From SG8-30 sp963695155 (lineage in GTDB: Bacteria; Pseudomonadota; Gammaproteobacteria; Steroidobacterales; Steroidobacteraceae), in assembly GCA_963695155.1 (NCBI GenBank), contig CAVOGD010000003.1, forward strand, positions 62,001-126,000: a DNA stretch of 64,000 nucleotides, read 5' to 3'. The translations under genes were made by a program, and so were the position numbers. Under the pieces are notes generated by a model. The model was not told the origin of the DNA. It did not search any database and saw only the letters and a list, made by a program, of their open reading frames with translations. Numbering within the stretch: the stretch's first letter is position 1; each line of letters opens with the position of its first letter. This document shows, one piece after another, positions 29,238-39,577 of the stretch.

Positions 29238-30047
29238 ACGCCTCGCTGCCCGTCGGCGTCTTCGACTCCGGCGTCGGCGGCCTGACGGTGCTGCGCGCGC
29301 TGCGCGCGGCGCTGCCGGCCGAGGACTTCTGTCTACCTGGGCGACACGGCGCGGCTGCCGTACGGCACGAAGAGCGCGGACACGGTGGTGCGCTACTCGC
29401 TGCGCGCCTCGCAGGCGCTGGTGCAGCGGGGGGTCAAGTGCCTGGTGGTGGCCTGCAACACGGCGTCCTCGGTCGCGCTCGGCGCGCTGCGCCAGAGTTT
29501 CGCCGGGCTGCCGGTGCTGGGCGTGCTCGAGCCCGGCGCCGAGGCGGCGGTGCGGGCCTCGACGCGCCAGCGCATTGCCGTGATCGCCACCGAGGGAACG
29601 GTGCGCGGCGGCGCCTATGCGCGGGCCATCGGCCGGCTGGCGCCCGCGGCGGTGGTGACGCAGCGCGCCTGCCCGCTGTTCGTGTCGCTGGCCGAGGAGG
29701 GCTGGACCGAGGGGCCCATTGCCGAGGCGATTGCACGGCGTTACCTCGAGACGCTGTTCGACGGACCGCAGGCGCCTGACACCCTGCTGCTGGGCTGCAC
29801 GCATTTTCCGGTGCTGGACGCCCCGATCCGCCGCGCCGTGGGCGCGGGCGTGGCCGTCATCGATTCGGCCGGCACGACGGCGAGGGCGGCCGCGCTCCTG
29901 CTTGCGCACGCCGGGCTGGCCAGGACGGGCGGCGGCGGCGGCGTGCGCCTGCTGGCCACCGACGGGCCCGAGCGGTTTGCGGCCGTCGGCGCCGTCTTCT
30001 CGGGCGAGCCGATCGCGCCGGCCGATGTCGAGCTGGTCGACCTGTGA
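29234..30047 (+). CDS. murI: Glutamate racemase (frameshifted near its start)
   Basis: MurI makes D-glutamate for peptidoglycan. The N-terminal FDSGVGGLTVLRALR (with the catalytic Asp/Ser region) and the downstream parts VYLGDTARLPYG, VVACNTASSVAL (first catalytic Cys) and LLGCTHFPVL (second catalytic Cys) are in different frames. Near 29328-29331 the text reads GACTTCTGTCTAC where GACTTCGTCTAC is expected, one extra T. Corrected length is 270 residues, normal for the family. The GTG start overlaps the lysS stop. Both catalytic cysteines are kept, so the gene is probably functional. Confidence 0.92.
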
Positions 30048-30062
30048 GGTGCGCGGGGCGGT

Positions 30063-30932
30063 TCAGCCGGGGCCGGCAGCCGGCGGCAGCGGGTAGGGCA
30101 GCGGCAGCGGCGTGCAGGTGACCTGCCGGCGGGCGTCGCTCAGCGACAGCATGGCGGACTCGAGGCCGACGACGGCCAGCAGCTCGCCTTCCTGCGGCAC
30201 GCCCGCCCATCGCACCACCGTGCCGACCTCGGTGTCGCCATGGCACAGCGGCGAGCCGACGGTGAGCCCGCCCACGCCGGCATAACGGTAGCGCATCAAG
30301 CGGCGCTTGACGCGGCCGAGGTACTGCAGGCGGGCCACCACTTCCTGCCCGGTGTAGCAGCCCTTGGTGAGGCTCACGGCGTCGAGCAGGTCGAGGTTCA
30401 GCATCTGCGGCAGCCACGCCTCGCTGGTCGCGGCGTACACCTCGGGCTCGCCGAGGGCCACGCACCGCGCCTCCCAGGATCCCGCGGCGACGGCGGCCGG
30501 CGTCGCGGCCGGCACAGCCGGGCCAATCGCCAGCAGGCGCCCCTGCGGCAGCAGCAGCGATTCCCAGCCGTCGGGCAGTGCGGGCCACTCGCCGGCGAAC
30601 CCGCAGGCCCCGGCGACGGACCACTCGGCGCTGGCGTCGCGAACGGTCACCTTCGCCCGCAGCACGAAGCGGGTCAGCCGGCCGGCCAGCGGCGCAGCCA
30701 GTTCGCGGGGCAGCACCAGCGCGAGGCCGGCCGCGGTCCGGCCGATCCAGGCGATGGCCATGACGCGGCCCTGCGCCGTGCACAGCGCGCCCAGCATGGC
30801 CCGGGCGGGCACGAGATGGGCGACGTCCACCGTCACCTGTCCCTGCAGGAAGGTGACGGCGTCGGGTCCGTCGAGCAGCAGGACACCCTGGTCGGGCAGC
30901 TGCTGGAAGGGAACTGGCGGCATACGCGACAT
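30063..30932 (-). CDS. ygfZ: YgfZ-type folate-binding protein (iron-sulfur cluster repair)
   Basis: A 289-residue protein of the YgfZ/GcvT-like family, which uses a folate to help assemble or repair certain Fe-S enzymes. The diagnostic motif KGCYTGQEVVAR (with the conserved Cys) is at about residue 190, and the N-terminal FLQGQVTVDV segment is typical. It faces murI, with 15 bases between the stops, and is divergent from sdhC. In E. coli ygfZ also lies next to sdhE and ygfX, so the link to succinate dehydrogenase genes is conserved. Confidence 0.92.
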   Translation of the reverse strand: MSRMPPVPFQQLPDQGVLLLDGPDAVTFLQGQVTVDVAHLVPARAMLGALCTAQGRVMAIAWIGRTAAGLALVLPRELAAPLAGRLTRFVLRAKVTVRDASAEWSVAGACGFAGEWPALPDGWESLLLPQGRLLAIGPAVPAATPAAVAAGSWEARCVALGEPEVYAATSEAWLPQMLNLDLLDAVSLTKGCYTGQEVVARLQYLGRVKRRLMRYRYAGVGGLTVGSPLCHGDTEVGTVVRWAGVPQEGELLAVVGLESAMLSLSDARRQVTCTPLPLPYPLPPAAGPG

Positions 30933-31062
30933 GGTAACCGCTCGGCGCCGCGCCGGGCGCGCCCGAGCGCGTCCCCGGGGGGGTCGGCCTGCCGCCGCAA
31001 CTCTACGGTCGCGGCAGATATCGCCTTGGGATTGTCGGGGTCAATCTGGCAGAATCCCCACG

Positions 31063-31455
31063 ATGCATAACAGGCCCCTGTCGCCGCACCTGCAGGTGTA
31101 CCGCCCGATGTACACCATGGTGCTGTCCATGGCCCACCGCCTCAGCGGCGTCTTCCAGTCGGCCGGTTTGCTGCTGCTGGCGGGCTGGCTGCTGGCTGCG
31201 GCCTCCGGGGCAGAGGCCTATGCCAGCGCCGCGCGGTTCTTTGCCCATCCGCTCGTGCGGGTGTTGCTGGCAGCCTGGATCGTGGCGTTCTGGTATCACC
31301 TGTTCGCCGGCATCCGCCACCTGGTGTGGGATGCCGGTTACGGATTCGACAAGCACGTCGCGCGGCGCAGCGGGGAAGTCGTGGTGCTGCTGGCCGCGCT
31401 GGCCTCGGTGTTCACGCTGGCCCTCGCCTGGCGCCACCTGGGAGGCGCGCCGTGA
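31063..31455 (+). CDS. sdhC: Succinate dehydrogenase cytochrome b556 subunit
   Basis: The first membrane anchor of complex II, 130 residues with three hydrophobic helices (about 30-48, 66-87 and 106-123). The family signature RPLSPHLQVYRP is present at the N-terminus, SMAHRLSG in helix 1, and the heme-ligand region WYHLFAGIRHLVWD. The ATG at 31063 is preceded by CAGAATCCCC (a possible -10 at 31050-31055), which is too close for a normal leader. Its stop overlaps the sdhD GTG. Confidence 0.95.
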   Translation: MHNRPLSPHLQVYRPMYTMVLSMAHRLSGVFQSAGLLLLAGWLLAAASGAEAYASAARFFAHPLVRVLLAAWIVAFWYHLFAGIRHLVWDAGYGFDKHVARRSGEVVVLLAALASVFTLALAWRHLGGAP

Positions 31456-31838
31456 GCGGCCGGTCGCGGGTGGGGGACGTGCTGGGTCACGGCTCGGCCC
31501 GCGAGGGCGTGCACCACTGGTGGCAGCTGCGCACGACGTCCGCGGCGCTGGCCGGGCTGGGTGTGTGGTTCGTGATCGCCGTCCTGACGCTGCCCGACCT
31601 GGGCTACGCAAGCGTGACGGCCTGGGTGTCCCGCCCCGTCAACGCCGTGCTGCTGCTGCTGTTCGTGGCGGTCGCCACCTGGCACTCGGCGCTGGGCCTG
31701 CAGGTCGTGGTCGAGGACTACGTGCGCGGCAAGGGCGCCCGCGTGCTCGTGCTGGTGCTGCTGCGGTATGCGCACGTGCTGGTGGGGGCCGCCGCCGTGT
31801 TCGCGGTGCTGAGGCTGGCGATCGGGGCCGCGCCATGA
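31452..31838 (+). CDS. sdhD: Succinate dehydrogenase membrane anchor subunit
   Basis: The second membrane anchor of complex II, 128 residues with three helices. The segment REGVHHWWQLRTTS is the typical SdhD start, and TWHSALGLQVVVEDYV contains the expected His and the quinone-site acidic-tyrosine pair. It starts at GTG 31452 inside the sdhC stop codon and ends overlapping the sdhA ATG, so the three genes are translationally coupled. Confidence 0.92.
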   Translation: MSGRSRVGDVLGHGSAREGVHHWWQLRTTSAALAGLGVWFVIAVLTLPDLGYASVTAWVSRPVNAVLLLLFVAVATWHSALGLQVVVEDYVRGKGARVLVLVLLRYAHVLVGAAAVFAVLRLAIGAAP

Positions 31839-33619
31839 CGGCCTACCGGTTCATCGATCACAGCAGCGACGTGGTCGTGGTCGGCGCCGGCGGCGCGGGA
31901 TTGCGCGCGGTCGTGGGCCTGGCCGAGGCGGGCCTCTCGACCGCCTGCCTCAGCAAGGTGTTCCCCACGCGCAGCCACACGGTGGCGGCGCAAGGCGGCA
32001 TCAGCGCCGCGCTGGGCAACATGGGCGAGGACGACTGGCGCTTCCATTTCTACGACACGATCAAGGGCTCCGACTGGCTGGGCGACCAGGATGCGGTCGC
32101 CTACATGTGCCGGGAAGCGCCCGACGCGGTGCTCGAGCTGGAGCATTACGGCGTGCCGTTCTCGCGCACCGAGGATGGCCGCATCTACCAGCGCCCGTTC
32201 GGCGGCATGACCACCCACTACGGCGAGGGCATCGCGCAGCGCACCTGCGCCGCGGCCGACCGCACCGGCCACGCGATGCTGCACACGCTGTACCAGCAGG
32301 CCCTCAAGCACGGCGCCAACTTCTTCATCGAGTACTTCGCGATCGACCTGATCATGGAGGACGGCGAGTGCCGCGGGGTCGTCGCGCTGGACATGGAGAC
32401 GGGTACGCTGCACCGCTTCCGCGCGCACATGACGGTGCTGGCCACGGGCGGCTACGGCCGCACCTACTTCTCCTGCACCTCGGCGCACACCTGCACGGGC
32501 GACGGCGGCGGCATGGCGCTGCGCGCCGGCGTGCCGCTGCAGGACATGGAATTCGTGCAGTTCCATCCCACCGGCATCTACGGCGCGGGCTGCCTGATCA
32601 CCGAGGGGGTGCGCGGCGAGGGCGGGGTGCTGCGCAACGCCGCCGGCGAGCGCTTCATGGAGCGCTACGCGCCGAACGCCAAGGACCTGGCCTCGCGCGA
32701 CGTGGTGAGCCGCTCGATGACCATCGAGATCCGCGAGGGCCGCGGCGTCGGACCCGACAAGGACCACATCTTCCTGCACCTCGAGCACCTCGGCGCCGAC
32801 GTGATCGCGGAGCGGCTGCCGGGCATCGCGGAGACCGCGCGCATCTTCTCGGGCGTCGATGTCACGCGCGAGCCGATCCCGGTGCTGCCGACCGTGCACT
32901 ACAACATGGGCGGCATTCCCTGCAACATGCACGGCCAGGTGCTGACGCGCCGCGGCGACGATCCGAGCGCGATCGTCGCCGGGCTGATGGCCATCGGCGA
33001 GGCCGCCTGCGTGTCCGTGCACGGCGCCAACCGGCTCGGTTCCAATTCGCTGCTCGACCTGGTCGTCTTCGGCCGGGCGGCGGCGCGGCATTGCGCGCAG
33101 GCCATCGCGCCGGGGGCCACGCACCGGCCGCTGGCCGCGGACGCCGGCGCGCCCGCGGTCGAGCGCCTCGATCGCTACCGTCACGCGGCGGGCACGCGGC
33201 CCACGGCGGACCTGCGCGTCGAGATGCAGAAGATCATGCAGAACTATGCGGCCGTGTTCCGGACCCGTGCGACGCTGGAGGAGGGCTGCGCCAGGCTGGC
33301 GCAGGCCTACGGGGCGCTGGCCGACGTGCGTGTCAGCGACCGTTCGCTGATCTTCAACACGGACCTCATCGAGACGCTGGAGCTGGAGAACCTGATGATG
33401 CAGGCGGCGGCCACGATCCACTCGGCGGCCGAGCGCAAGGAGAGCCGCGGCGCGCATGCGCGCGAGGACTTCCCGGAGCGTGACGATGCCAACTGGCTGA
33501 AGCACAGCCTGGCGTGGGTGGACGGTCCGGGCCGCGTGCGTACCGGTGACCGGCCGGTGCAACTCGGGACGCTGACCGACGAGGTCGAAGCCATCCCGCC
33601 GAAGGCGCGCGTCTACTGA
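31835..33619 (+). CDS. sdhA: Succinate dehydrogenase flavoprotein subunit
   Basis: The 594-residue catalytic subunit oxidises succinate to fumarate with covalently bound FAD. It shows the FAD-binding VVVGAGGAGLRA, the FAD-attachment motif SHTVAAQGGISA, QFHPTGIYGAGCL, ITEGVRGEGG and HYNMGGIP; the active-site Arg region and C-terminal HSAAERKESRGAHAREDFP are intact. One base separates it from sdhB. This is a TCA-cycle and respiratory enzyme at the cytoplasmic face of the inner membrane. Confidence 0.98.
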   Translation: MTAYRFIDHSSDVVVVGAGGAGLRAVVGLAEAGLSTACLSKVFPTRSHTVAAQGGISAALGNMGEDDWRFHFYDTIKGSDWLGDQDAVAYMCREAPDAVLELEHYGVPFSRTEDGRIYQRPFGGMTTHYGEGIAQRTCAAADRTGHAMLHTLYQQALKHGANFFIEYFAIDLIMEDGECRGVVALDMETGTLHRFRAHMTVLATGGYGRTYFSCTSAHTCTGDGGGMALRAGVPLQDMEFVQFHPTGIYGAGCLITEGVRGEGGVLRNAAGERFMERYAPNAKDLASRDVVSRSMTIEIREGRGVGPDKDHIFLHLEHLGADVIAERLPGIAETARIFSGVDVTREPIPVLPTVHYNMGGIPCNMHGQVLTRRGDDPSAIVAGLMAIGEAACVSVHGANRLGSNSLLDLVVFGRAAARHCAQAIAPGATHRPLAADAGAPAVERLDRYRHAAGTRPTADLRVEMQKIMQNYAAVFRTRATLEEGCARLAQAYGALADVRVSDRSLIFNTDLIETLELENLMMQAAATIHSAAERKESRGAHAREDFPERDDANWLKHSLAWVDGPGRVRTGDRPVQLGTLTDEVEAIPPKARVY

Positions 33620-33620
33620 C

Positions 33621-34409
33621 ATGGCTGAATTCAGGTTACCCGCCAATTCCCGATTCAACGAGGTGCCGGGGCGCGTGCACCCGGCGCCGGCCGGCGCGGC
33701 CAACGTGCGCACCTTCCGCATCTACCGCTGGGACCCGGACAGCGGCGAGAAGCCGCGCGTGGACCGCTACGAGCTGGACATGGACCGCTGCGGGCCCATG
33801 GTCCTGGACGCGCTGATCCTCATCAAGAACTCGGTCGATGCGACGCTGACCTTCCGCCGTTCCTGCCGCGAGGGCATCTGCGGGTCCTGTGCGATGAACC
33901 TGGACGGGGTCAACACGCTGGCCTGCACCAAGGCGATCGGCGACATCGACGGCGACGTGCGGGTCTTCCCGCTGCCGCACCTGCCGGTGGTCAAGGACCT
34001 GGTGCCGGACCTCGGCAACTTCTATGCGCAGTACGCCTCGGTCAAGCCGTGGCTGCAGACCCGCACGCCGGTGTCCGGCGACCGCGAGCGGCTGCAGTCG
34101 CCGCACGAGCAGGAGCAGATCCACAAGCCGAGCGCCTGCATCCTGTGCGCGTGCTGCTCGACCAGCTGCCCGAGCTACTGGTGGAACGCCGACCGCTACC
34201 TGGGCCCGGCCGCGCTGCTGGCGGCGTATCGCTGGATCGTGGACTCGCGCGACGAGGCGACCGGCGAGCGCCTCGACGAACTGGAGGACCCGTTCCGCCT
34301 GTACCGCTGCCACACGATCATGAACTGCACCGAAGCCTGCCCGAAGGACCTCAACCCGGCCCGCGCCATCGCCGAGATCAAGAAGATGATGGCCGAGCGC
34401 CAGTACTGA
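33621..34409 (+). CDS. sdhB: Succinate dehydrogenase iron-sulfur subunit
   Basis: The 262-residue electron-transfer subunit. The N-terminal ferredoxin domain has the 2Fe-2S ligands in SCREGICGSCAMN. The C-terminal domain has CILCACCSTSCPSYW and CHTIMNCTEACPKDLNPA for the 4Fe-4S and 3Fe-4S clusters. An N-terminal extension of about 20 residues precedes the usual start. It completes the sdhCDAB operon and is followed after ten bases by the assembly factor sdhE. Confidence 0.98.
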   Translation: MAEFRLPANSRFNEVPGRVHPAPAGAANVRTFRIYRWDPDSGEKPRVDRYELDMDRCGPMVLDALILIKNSVDATLTFRRSCREGICGSCAMNLDGVNTLACTKAIGDIDGDVRVFPLPHLPVVKDLVPDLGNFYAQYASVKPWLQTRTPVSGDRERLQSPHEQEQIHKPSACILCACCSTSCPSYWWNADRYLGPAALLAAYRWIVDSRDEATGERLDELEDPFRLYRCHTIMNCTEACPKDLNPARAIAEIKKMMAERQY

Positions 34410-34419
34410 GCCCGCGGCC

Positions 34420-34668
34420 GTGACGGCGTGGCCGGCGGACGGCTGGCTCCGGTGGCGCTGCCGGCGCGGCATGAAGGAACTCGACGTGGTGCTGGAGCGC
34501 TGGCTGGCGGCCGGCCACCCCGGCGCCGACGAGTCCAGTCGCGCCGCGCTCGAACGACTGCTGGACGCGCCGGATCCGCAGCTGGCCGGCTGGCTGCTCG
34601 GCGCGGAACCCCCGGCCGACCCCGCGCTGCGCGCCCTCGTCGATGCCATCCTGGCAGTTCGTCGCTGA
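34420..34668 (+). CDS. sdhE: Succinate dehydrogenase assembly factor SdhE
   Basis: An 82-residue protein with the RRGMKELD motif that marks the SdhE/SDHAF2 family, which promotes covalent flavinylation of SdhA. The start is GTG 34420. It sits directly behind sdhB, so the enzyme and its flavinylation factor are co-expressed. Its end overlaps ygfX by 26 bases. The E. coli pair sdhE/ygfX was once described as the toxin-antitoxin pair CptBA; here the sdh context favours the assembly role. Confidence 0.92.
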   Translation: MTAWPADGWLRWRCRRGMKELDVVLERWLAAGHPGADESSRAALERLLDAPDPQLAGWLLGAEPPADPALRALVDAILAVRR

Positions 34669-35083
34669 GCCGCGTGCCTGCCGGTCGTATGCGCGACTGG
34701 TCTGGGCGGGCCATTGCGTCGCGGCCGTCGCGCCCTGGGCGGCCGGTTGCCCGGCGTGGCTGGCCTCTGTCCTGTCCGCGGCGTGCCTGGCGACGCTGCC
34801 GGGGGCGCTGGCCGGCCTGGCCGGCCCGCAGTGCGGCATCAAGGCGCTGGCGTGGCCGTCGGCGGGCTTCAGGGCGCGCCTGCGCGACGGCCGCTGGGCG
34901 GCGGCCGAGGTCACCGCCGCGAGCCGCGTCCTGCCAGGCCTCGTCGTGTGCGGGCTCAGGGTGGAGGGGCGCCGGTTCGAGTGGTGGGTGCCGCGCGCCG
35001 CCTTGCCGGCCGACCAGTTTCGCCGCCTCAAGGTGGCGGTGCGAACGGTCGCCGTGGGCGGACTTGCTAGAATCGGGACGTAG
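34643..35083 (+). CDS. YgfX-like membrane protein
   Basis: A 146-residue protein with an N-terminal hydrophobic hairpin (about residues 20-62) and a soluble C-terminus (LRDGRWAAAEVTAASRVLPGL, ending WWVPRAALPADQFRRLKVAVR). The layout of two membrane helices, then a G-R-W strand and a hydrophilic tail, matches YgfX. So does its position behind sdhE. E. coli YgfX has been reported to affect cell shape when overproduced; its true role is unclear. Sequence similarity is too weak by eye for full confidence. Confidence 0.6.
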   Translation: MPSWQFVAEPRACRSYARLVWAGHCVAAVAPWAAGCPAWLASVLSAACLATLPGALAGLAGPQCGIKALAWPSAGFRARLRDGRWAAAEVTAASRVLPGLVVCGLRVEGRRFEWWVPRAALPADQFRRLKVAVRTVAVGGLARIGT

Positions 35084-35128
35084 CAGCCACCAGGAGGCAG
35101 GAGCACCCCGCTGCGGAGGCCGGACCGC

Positions 35129-35155
35129 GAACTTATCGCGCCCCCGGCGGTCAAT
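35129..35155 (+). promoter_or_regulatory. Candidate sigma-E (RpoE/AlgU) autoregulatory promoter
   Basis: GAACTT (35129-35134), 16 bases, TCAAT (35151-35155) resembles the sigma-E consensus GAACTT-N16-TCNNA and stands directly upstream of rpoE. A transcript would begin near 35162, at the proposed GTG start itself. So either the message is leaderless, or the true start is further downstream, or the match is fortuitous. Confidence 0.4.
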
Positions 35156-35161
35156 CCAACC

Positions 35162-35803
35162 GTGGATACGAGCGGTGCCCTGCAGACGGTTTTGCCCACA
35201 GGGCCCGATACCGGTGATCTCGCGCTCGTGCGGCGCGTGCAGAAGGGCGACAAGTCGGCCTTCGACGCACTCGTGCTCAAGTACCAGCACAAGATCCTCA
35301 AGCTGGTGCAACGCTACGTGCGCGACCATGCCGAGGCGGAGGATGTGGTGCAGGACGCCTTCATAAAGGCCTACCGGGCGTTGCCGGCGTTCCGCGGCGA
35401 CAGCGCCTTCTACACCTGGATGTACCGCATCGCGATCAACACGGCCAAGAACTCGCTGGTCGCGGCCGGGCGACGCCCGCTGACCTTCGACCTGGACGCG
35501 CCGGATGCGGCCGGCGCCGAGTTCCGGTCGCGGCTGCGGGACACCGACACGCCGGAACGCCTGCTGCTGACCGAGGAGATCCGCAATACGGTCAATCGTG
35601 CGATCGACGCGCTGCCCGAGGACCTGCGCACGGCCATCGTGCTGCGCGAGCTGGAGGGCTTCAGCTACGAGGAGATCGCCACGACGATGGAGTGTCCGGT
35701 CGGCACCGTGCGCTCGAGGATATTTCGCGCCCGCGAGGCCATCGACCGTCACCTCAAGGTGGTGTTCGAGGGCGGCCTGGGGCGCGCCGGAGACGACTCA
35801 TGA
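35162..35803 (+). CDS. rpoE: RNA polymerase sigma factor RpoE (AlgU type)
   Basis: An extracytoplasmic-function sigma factor of 213 residues that directs the envelope-stress response. Region 2 includes FDALVLKYQHKILKLVQRY, DVVQDAFIKAYRALPAFRG and FYTWMYRIAINTAKN; region 4 includes LEGFSYEEIATTMECPVGTV and RSRIFRARE. The first 20 residues are not conserved, so the GTG start at 35162 is uncertain. Its stop overlaps rseA by four bases; the rpoE-rseA-rseB order is typical. The protease gene mucD/degP that often follows is not present. Confidence 0.96.
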   Translation: MDTSGALQTVLPTGPDTGDLALVRRVQKGDKSAFDALVLKYQHKILKLVQRYVRDHAEAEDVVQDAFIKAYRALPAFRGDSAFYTWMYRIAINTAKNSLVAAGRRPLTFDLDAPDAAGAEFRSRLRDTDTPERLLLTEEIRNTVNRAIDALPEDLRTAIVLRELEGFSYEEIATTMECPVGTVRSRIFRAREAIDRHLKVVFEGGLGRAGDDS

Positions 35804-36447
35804 CCCAGACCCTGAACGAACAACTGTCCTGCTTCCTCGACGGCGAGCTGCCGGAGGCGGAGACGACCTTGTTGCTGAAGCGCCTCGAGCGGGACGAGGA
35901 ACTGAAGGGCACGCTGTCGCGCTATTCGCTGATCGGCACGGTGCTGCGTGCGGAAGGCGAGGTGCCCGCGGCGCGCCATGTCGCGGCCCGCGTGCGTGAC
36001 GTCGTGGCGCGCGAACCGGCGCTGCGCGGCCGGACTGCCACGGCCGGGGACCGCTGGCGGCGGCCGCTCGCCGGCCTGGCCCTCGCCGCGGGGGTGGCGG
36101 CGGCAGCGGTCCTGGTCATGCCCGCTCTGCAGCGCGGACCCGGCGAGGCGCCGGCAGCCGTTGTCGCGGTGAACGCTCCGGCGGCGGTGACCGGACCGGT
36201 GACGGTGGCGGAGATCGCGCCGGTGGTGGCGGCCGCGGACGAGCCGCCGGCGCCCCTGCAGAGTTACACGACGCCGCCGGTCCAGGCGGGACCGGGGAAT
36301 GCCCTGTCGGCGGCACAGCTGGCGTCCTTCCTTCTGGCTCACAGCGAGTACACGAACCCGCTGGCCGGGCGCAGCGTGGTGACCGGTGCGCTGGAGGTTC
36401 CGGCCCCCGCGCAGCCCGCCGCCGAGGGGAGCAGCGCGGGGCCATGA
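35800..36447 (+). CDS. rseA: Anti-sigma-E factor RseA
   Basis: A single-pass membrane anti-sigma factor of 215 residues. The cytoplasmic N-terminus NEQLSCFLDGELPEAETTLLL fits the RseA sigma-binding domain. One membrane helix spans about residues 88-107 (LAGLALAAGVAAAAVLVMPAL). The periplasmic part is Ala/Pro-rich. It holds RpoE inactive until cleaved by DegS and RseP under envelope stress. It starts inside rpoE and ends inside rseB, consistent with balanced translation. Confidence 0.93.
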   Translation: MTQTLNEQLSCFLDGELPEAETTLLLKRLERDEELKGTLSRYSLIGTVLRAEGEVPAARHVAARVRDVVAREPALRGRTATAGDRWRRPLAGLALAAGVAAAAVLVMPALQRGPGEAPAAVVAVNAPAAVTGPVTVAEIAPVVAAADEPPAPLQSYTTPPVQAGPGNALSAAQLASFLLAHSEYTNPLAGRSVVTGALEVPAPAQPAAEGSSAGP

Positions 36448-37415
36448 ACGCGCGGCTCGCGTTGGCGCTGGTCCTGCTGGCCACCGCGGCGCCGCTGGCC
36501 CGCGCGGCCGAGGACGGCCACGCGTGGCTCGAACGCATGAGCCAGACGCTGGCGACCGCCAGTTATTCCGGCGAATTCAGCCTCGAAGGGCAGGGCTACA
36601 CGGAGCGCATGCGGATCGTGCACCGGGTCCGCGACGGTCGCGTCTGCGAGCGGCTGGTGTCGCTGTCGGGCAACCGCCGCGAGCTGATCCGCGACGGCGA
36701 CGAGGTGACCGCGTACCTGCCCGACCGGCGGGTCGCCATCATCGAGCGGCGCCCGGACCGCAGCGGCCTGCTGGGCAGGCTGCCGCAATCCGGCGCCGAG
36801 CTGGAGCGGTGGTACGAGGTGCGGCTCGAGGGGCGCGTCCCCGAGCTGAACGGCCGCCCGGCGGCGATCGTCCAGGTGCGACCGCGGGACGCGCTGCGCT
36901 TCGGGCACCGCATCTGGGTGGACGAGGCCACCGCGATGCCGGTGCGCGCCGAGATCTTGGATGCGGCCGGCCAGGTCATCGAACGGCTCAGCTTCACCCG
37001 CCTGGAACTGCGCCGGGACATCCCGGACGCCGAGTTGCAGCCGGGCGTGGACCGCCGCGAGTATCGCTGGGTGCGGCAGGCCGCGCGGGCGCCGGCGCAG
37101 GCGCCGGCCTGGACCGTGCCGCAGCCGCCCGCCGGGTTCAGGGTCTCGGCCAATGCCGTGCAGGAAATGATCGGCGTGCCGACCCCGGTGGACCAGCTCG
37201 TGCTGTCCGACGGGCTGGCCTCGGTCTCCGTGTTCATCCACGCGCCTGCGCCGGGGCAGGCGCCGGCCGTGGGCGCGAGCCGCGCGGGCACCGCCTCCAG
37301 CTTTTCCGCCGTCGTCGAGGGGCACCAGGTGACCGCCGTGGGCGAGGTGCCGCCCGGCACGCTCAAGGCGATCGTCTCGGGCGTCGTGCACCGGGGCGCC
37401 GTTGAGCGGCGCTGA
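36444..37415 (+). CDS. rseB: Sigma-E regulator RseB (MucB)
   Basis: A periplasmic protein of 323 residues with a signal peptide (cleavage near ARAAED, residue 22). The N-terminal MucB/RseB lipoprotein-sensing domain is visible in WLERMSQTLATASYSGEF, ERLVSLSGNRREL and RIWVDEATAMPVRAEILD. The C-terminal domain binds RseA (WTVPQPPAGFRV, DGLASVSVFI). RseB shields RseA from DegS until it senses misplaced LPS or lipoprotein, which fits the many LPS and lipoprotein genes in this window. It overlaps the next gene by 14 bases. Confidence 0.94.
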   Translation: MNARLALALVLLATAAPLARAAEDGHAWLERMSQTLATASYSGEFSLEGQGYTERMRIVHRVRDGRVCERLVSLSGNRRELIRDGDEVTAYLPDRRVAIIERRPDRSGLLGRLPQSGAELERWYEVRLEGRVPELNGRPAAIVQVRPRDALRFGHRIWVDEATAMPVRAEILDAAGQVIERLSFTRLELRRDIPDAELQPGVDRREYRWVRQAARAPAQAPAWTVPQPPAGFRVSANAVQEMIGVPTPVDQLVLSDGLASVSVFIHAPAPGQAPAVGASRAGTASSFSAVVEGHQVTAVGEVPPGTLKAIVSGVVHRGAVERR

Positions 37416-37659
37416 GCCGGCCGGGCGGCTGGTGCTCTACCAGCGCGCCGAATGCGGCCTGTGCGGGGAGATGCTCACCGAGCTGCACGAGTGGCTGGCA
37501 GGCCGCGGGCTGGCCTGCGCCGTGCGCGACGTGGACGCGGATCCCGCGACCCGCGCGCGCTTCGGCCTGAAGATCCCGGTGCTGACGCTCGACGGCCGGC
37601 TCGTGTGCCACGGCCGGTTCGACCCGGCGCGGCTGGAGCGCATGCTGCACGGGGTCTGA
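37402..37659 (+). CDS. Glutaredoxin-like (DUF836) protein
   Basis: An 85-residue thioredoxin-fold protein with a CxxC site in LVLYQRAECGLCGEML, then VRDVDADPATRARFGLKIPVLTLDGRLVC, which has the cis-Pro of the fold (IPVL). It belongs to the small glutaredoxin-like family often found behind rseB/mucB or beside lepA. The electron donor and substrate are unknown. The start is probably TTG 37402 inside rseB; GTG 37432 is an alternative that would begin right at LVLY. Confidence 0.85.
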   Translation: MSGAEPAGRLVLYQRAECGLCGEMLTELHEWLAGRGLACAVRDVDADPATRARFGLKIPVLTLDGRLVCHGRFDPARLERMLHGV

Positions 37660-37674
37660 GCAGGGCCGGCCGGC

Positions 37675-37683
37675 TGCTATAAT
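37675..37683 (+). promoter_or_regulatory. Extended -10 promoter element of lepA
   Basis: TGCTATAAT is a perfect sigma-70 -10 hexamer with the extended TG. It lies in the 85-base gap before lepA and predicts a start near 37690 and a leader of about 55 bases. The -35 region (TCTGAG, 17 bases upstream) is poor, as expected for an extended -10 promoter. Confidence 0.65.
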
Positions 37684-37744
37684 CCGCCGGCTTCCCGGCA
37701 CCCCTCCCCGCAGCCGACACCAACCGGGCCCGACGCGACCCTCG

Positions 37745-39538
<1,794 letters not shown>

Positions 39539-39577
39539 CGCGCGGCCGGCGGCGGCCGTCCATACATCGCAGGAGCC

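Noticed and set aside
31026..31055. TTGGGA-N18-CAGAAT as sdhC promoter
   Set aside because: Hexamers are weak and the predicted start would coincide with the ATG; kept only as a remark in the sdhC entry.
34420..35083. sdhE/ygfX as a CptBA-type toxin-antitoxin pair
   Set aside because: SdhE has the flavinylation motif RRGMKELD and directly follows sdhCDAB, so the assembly-factor role explains it; no independent toxin evidence.
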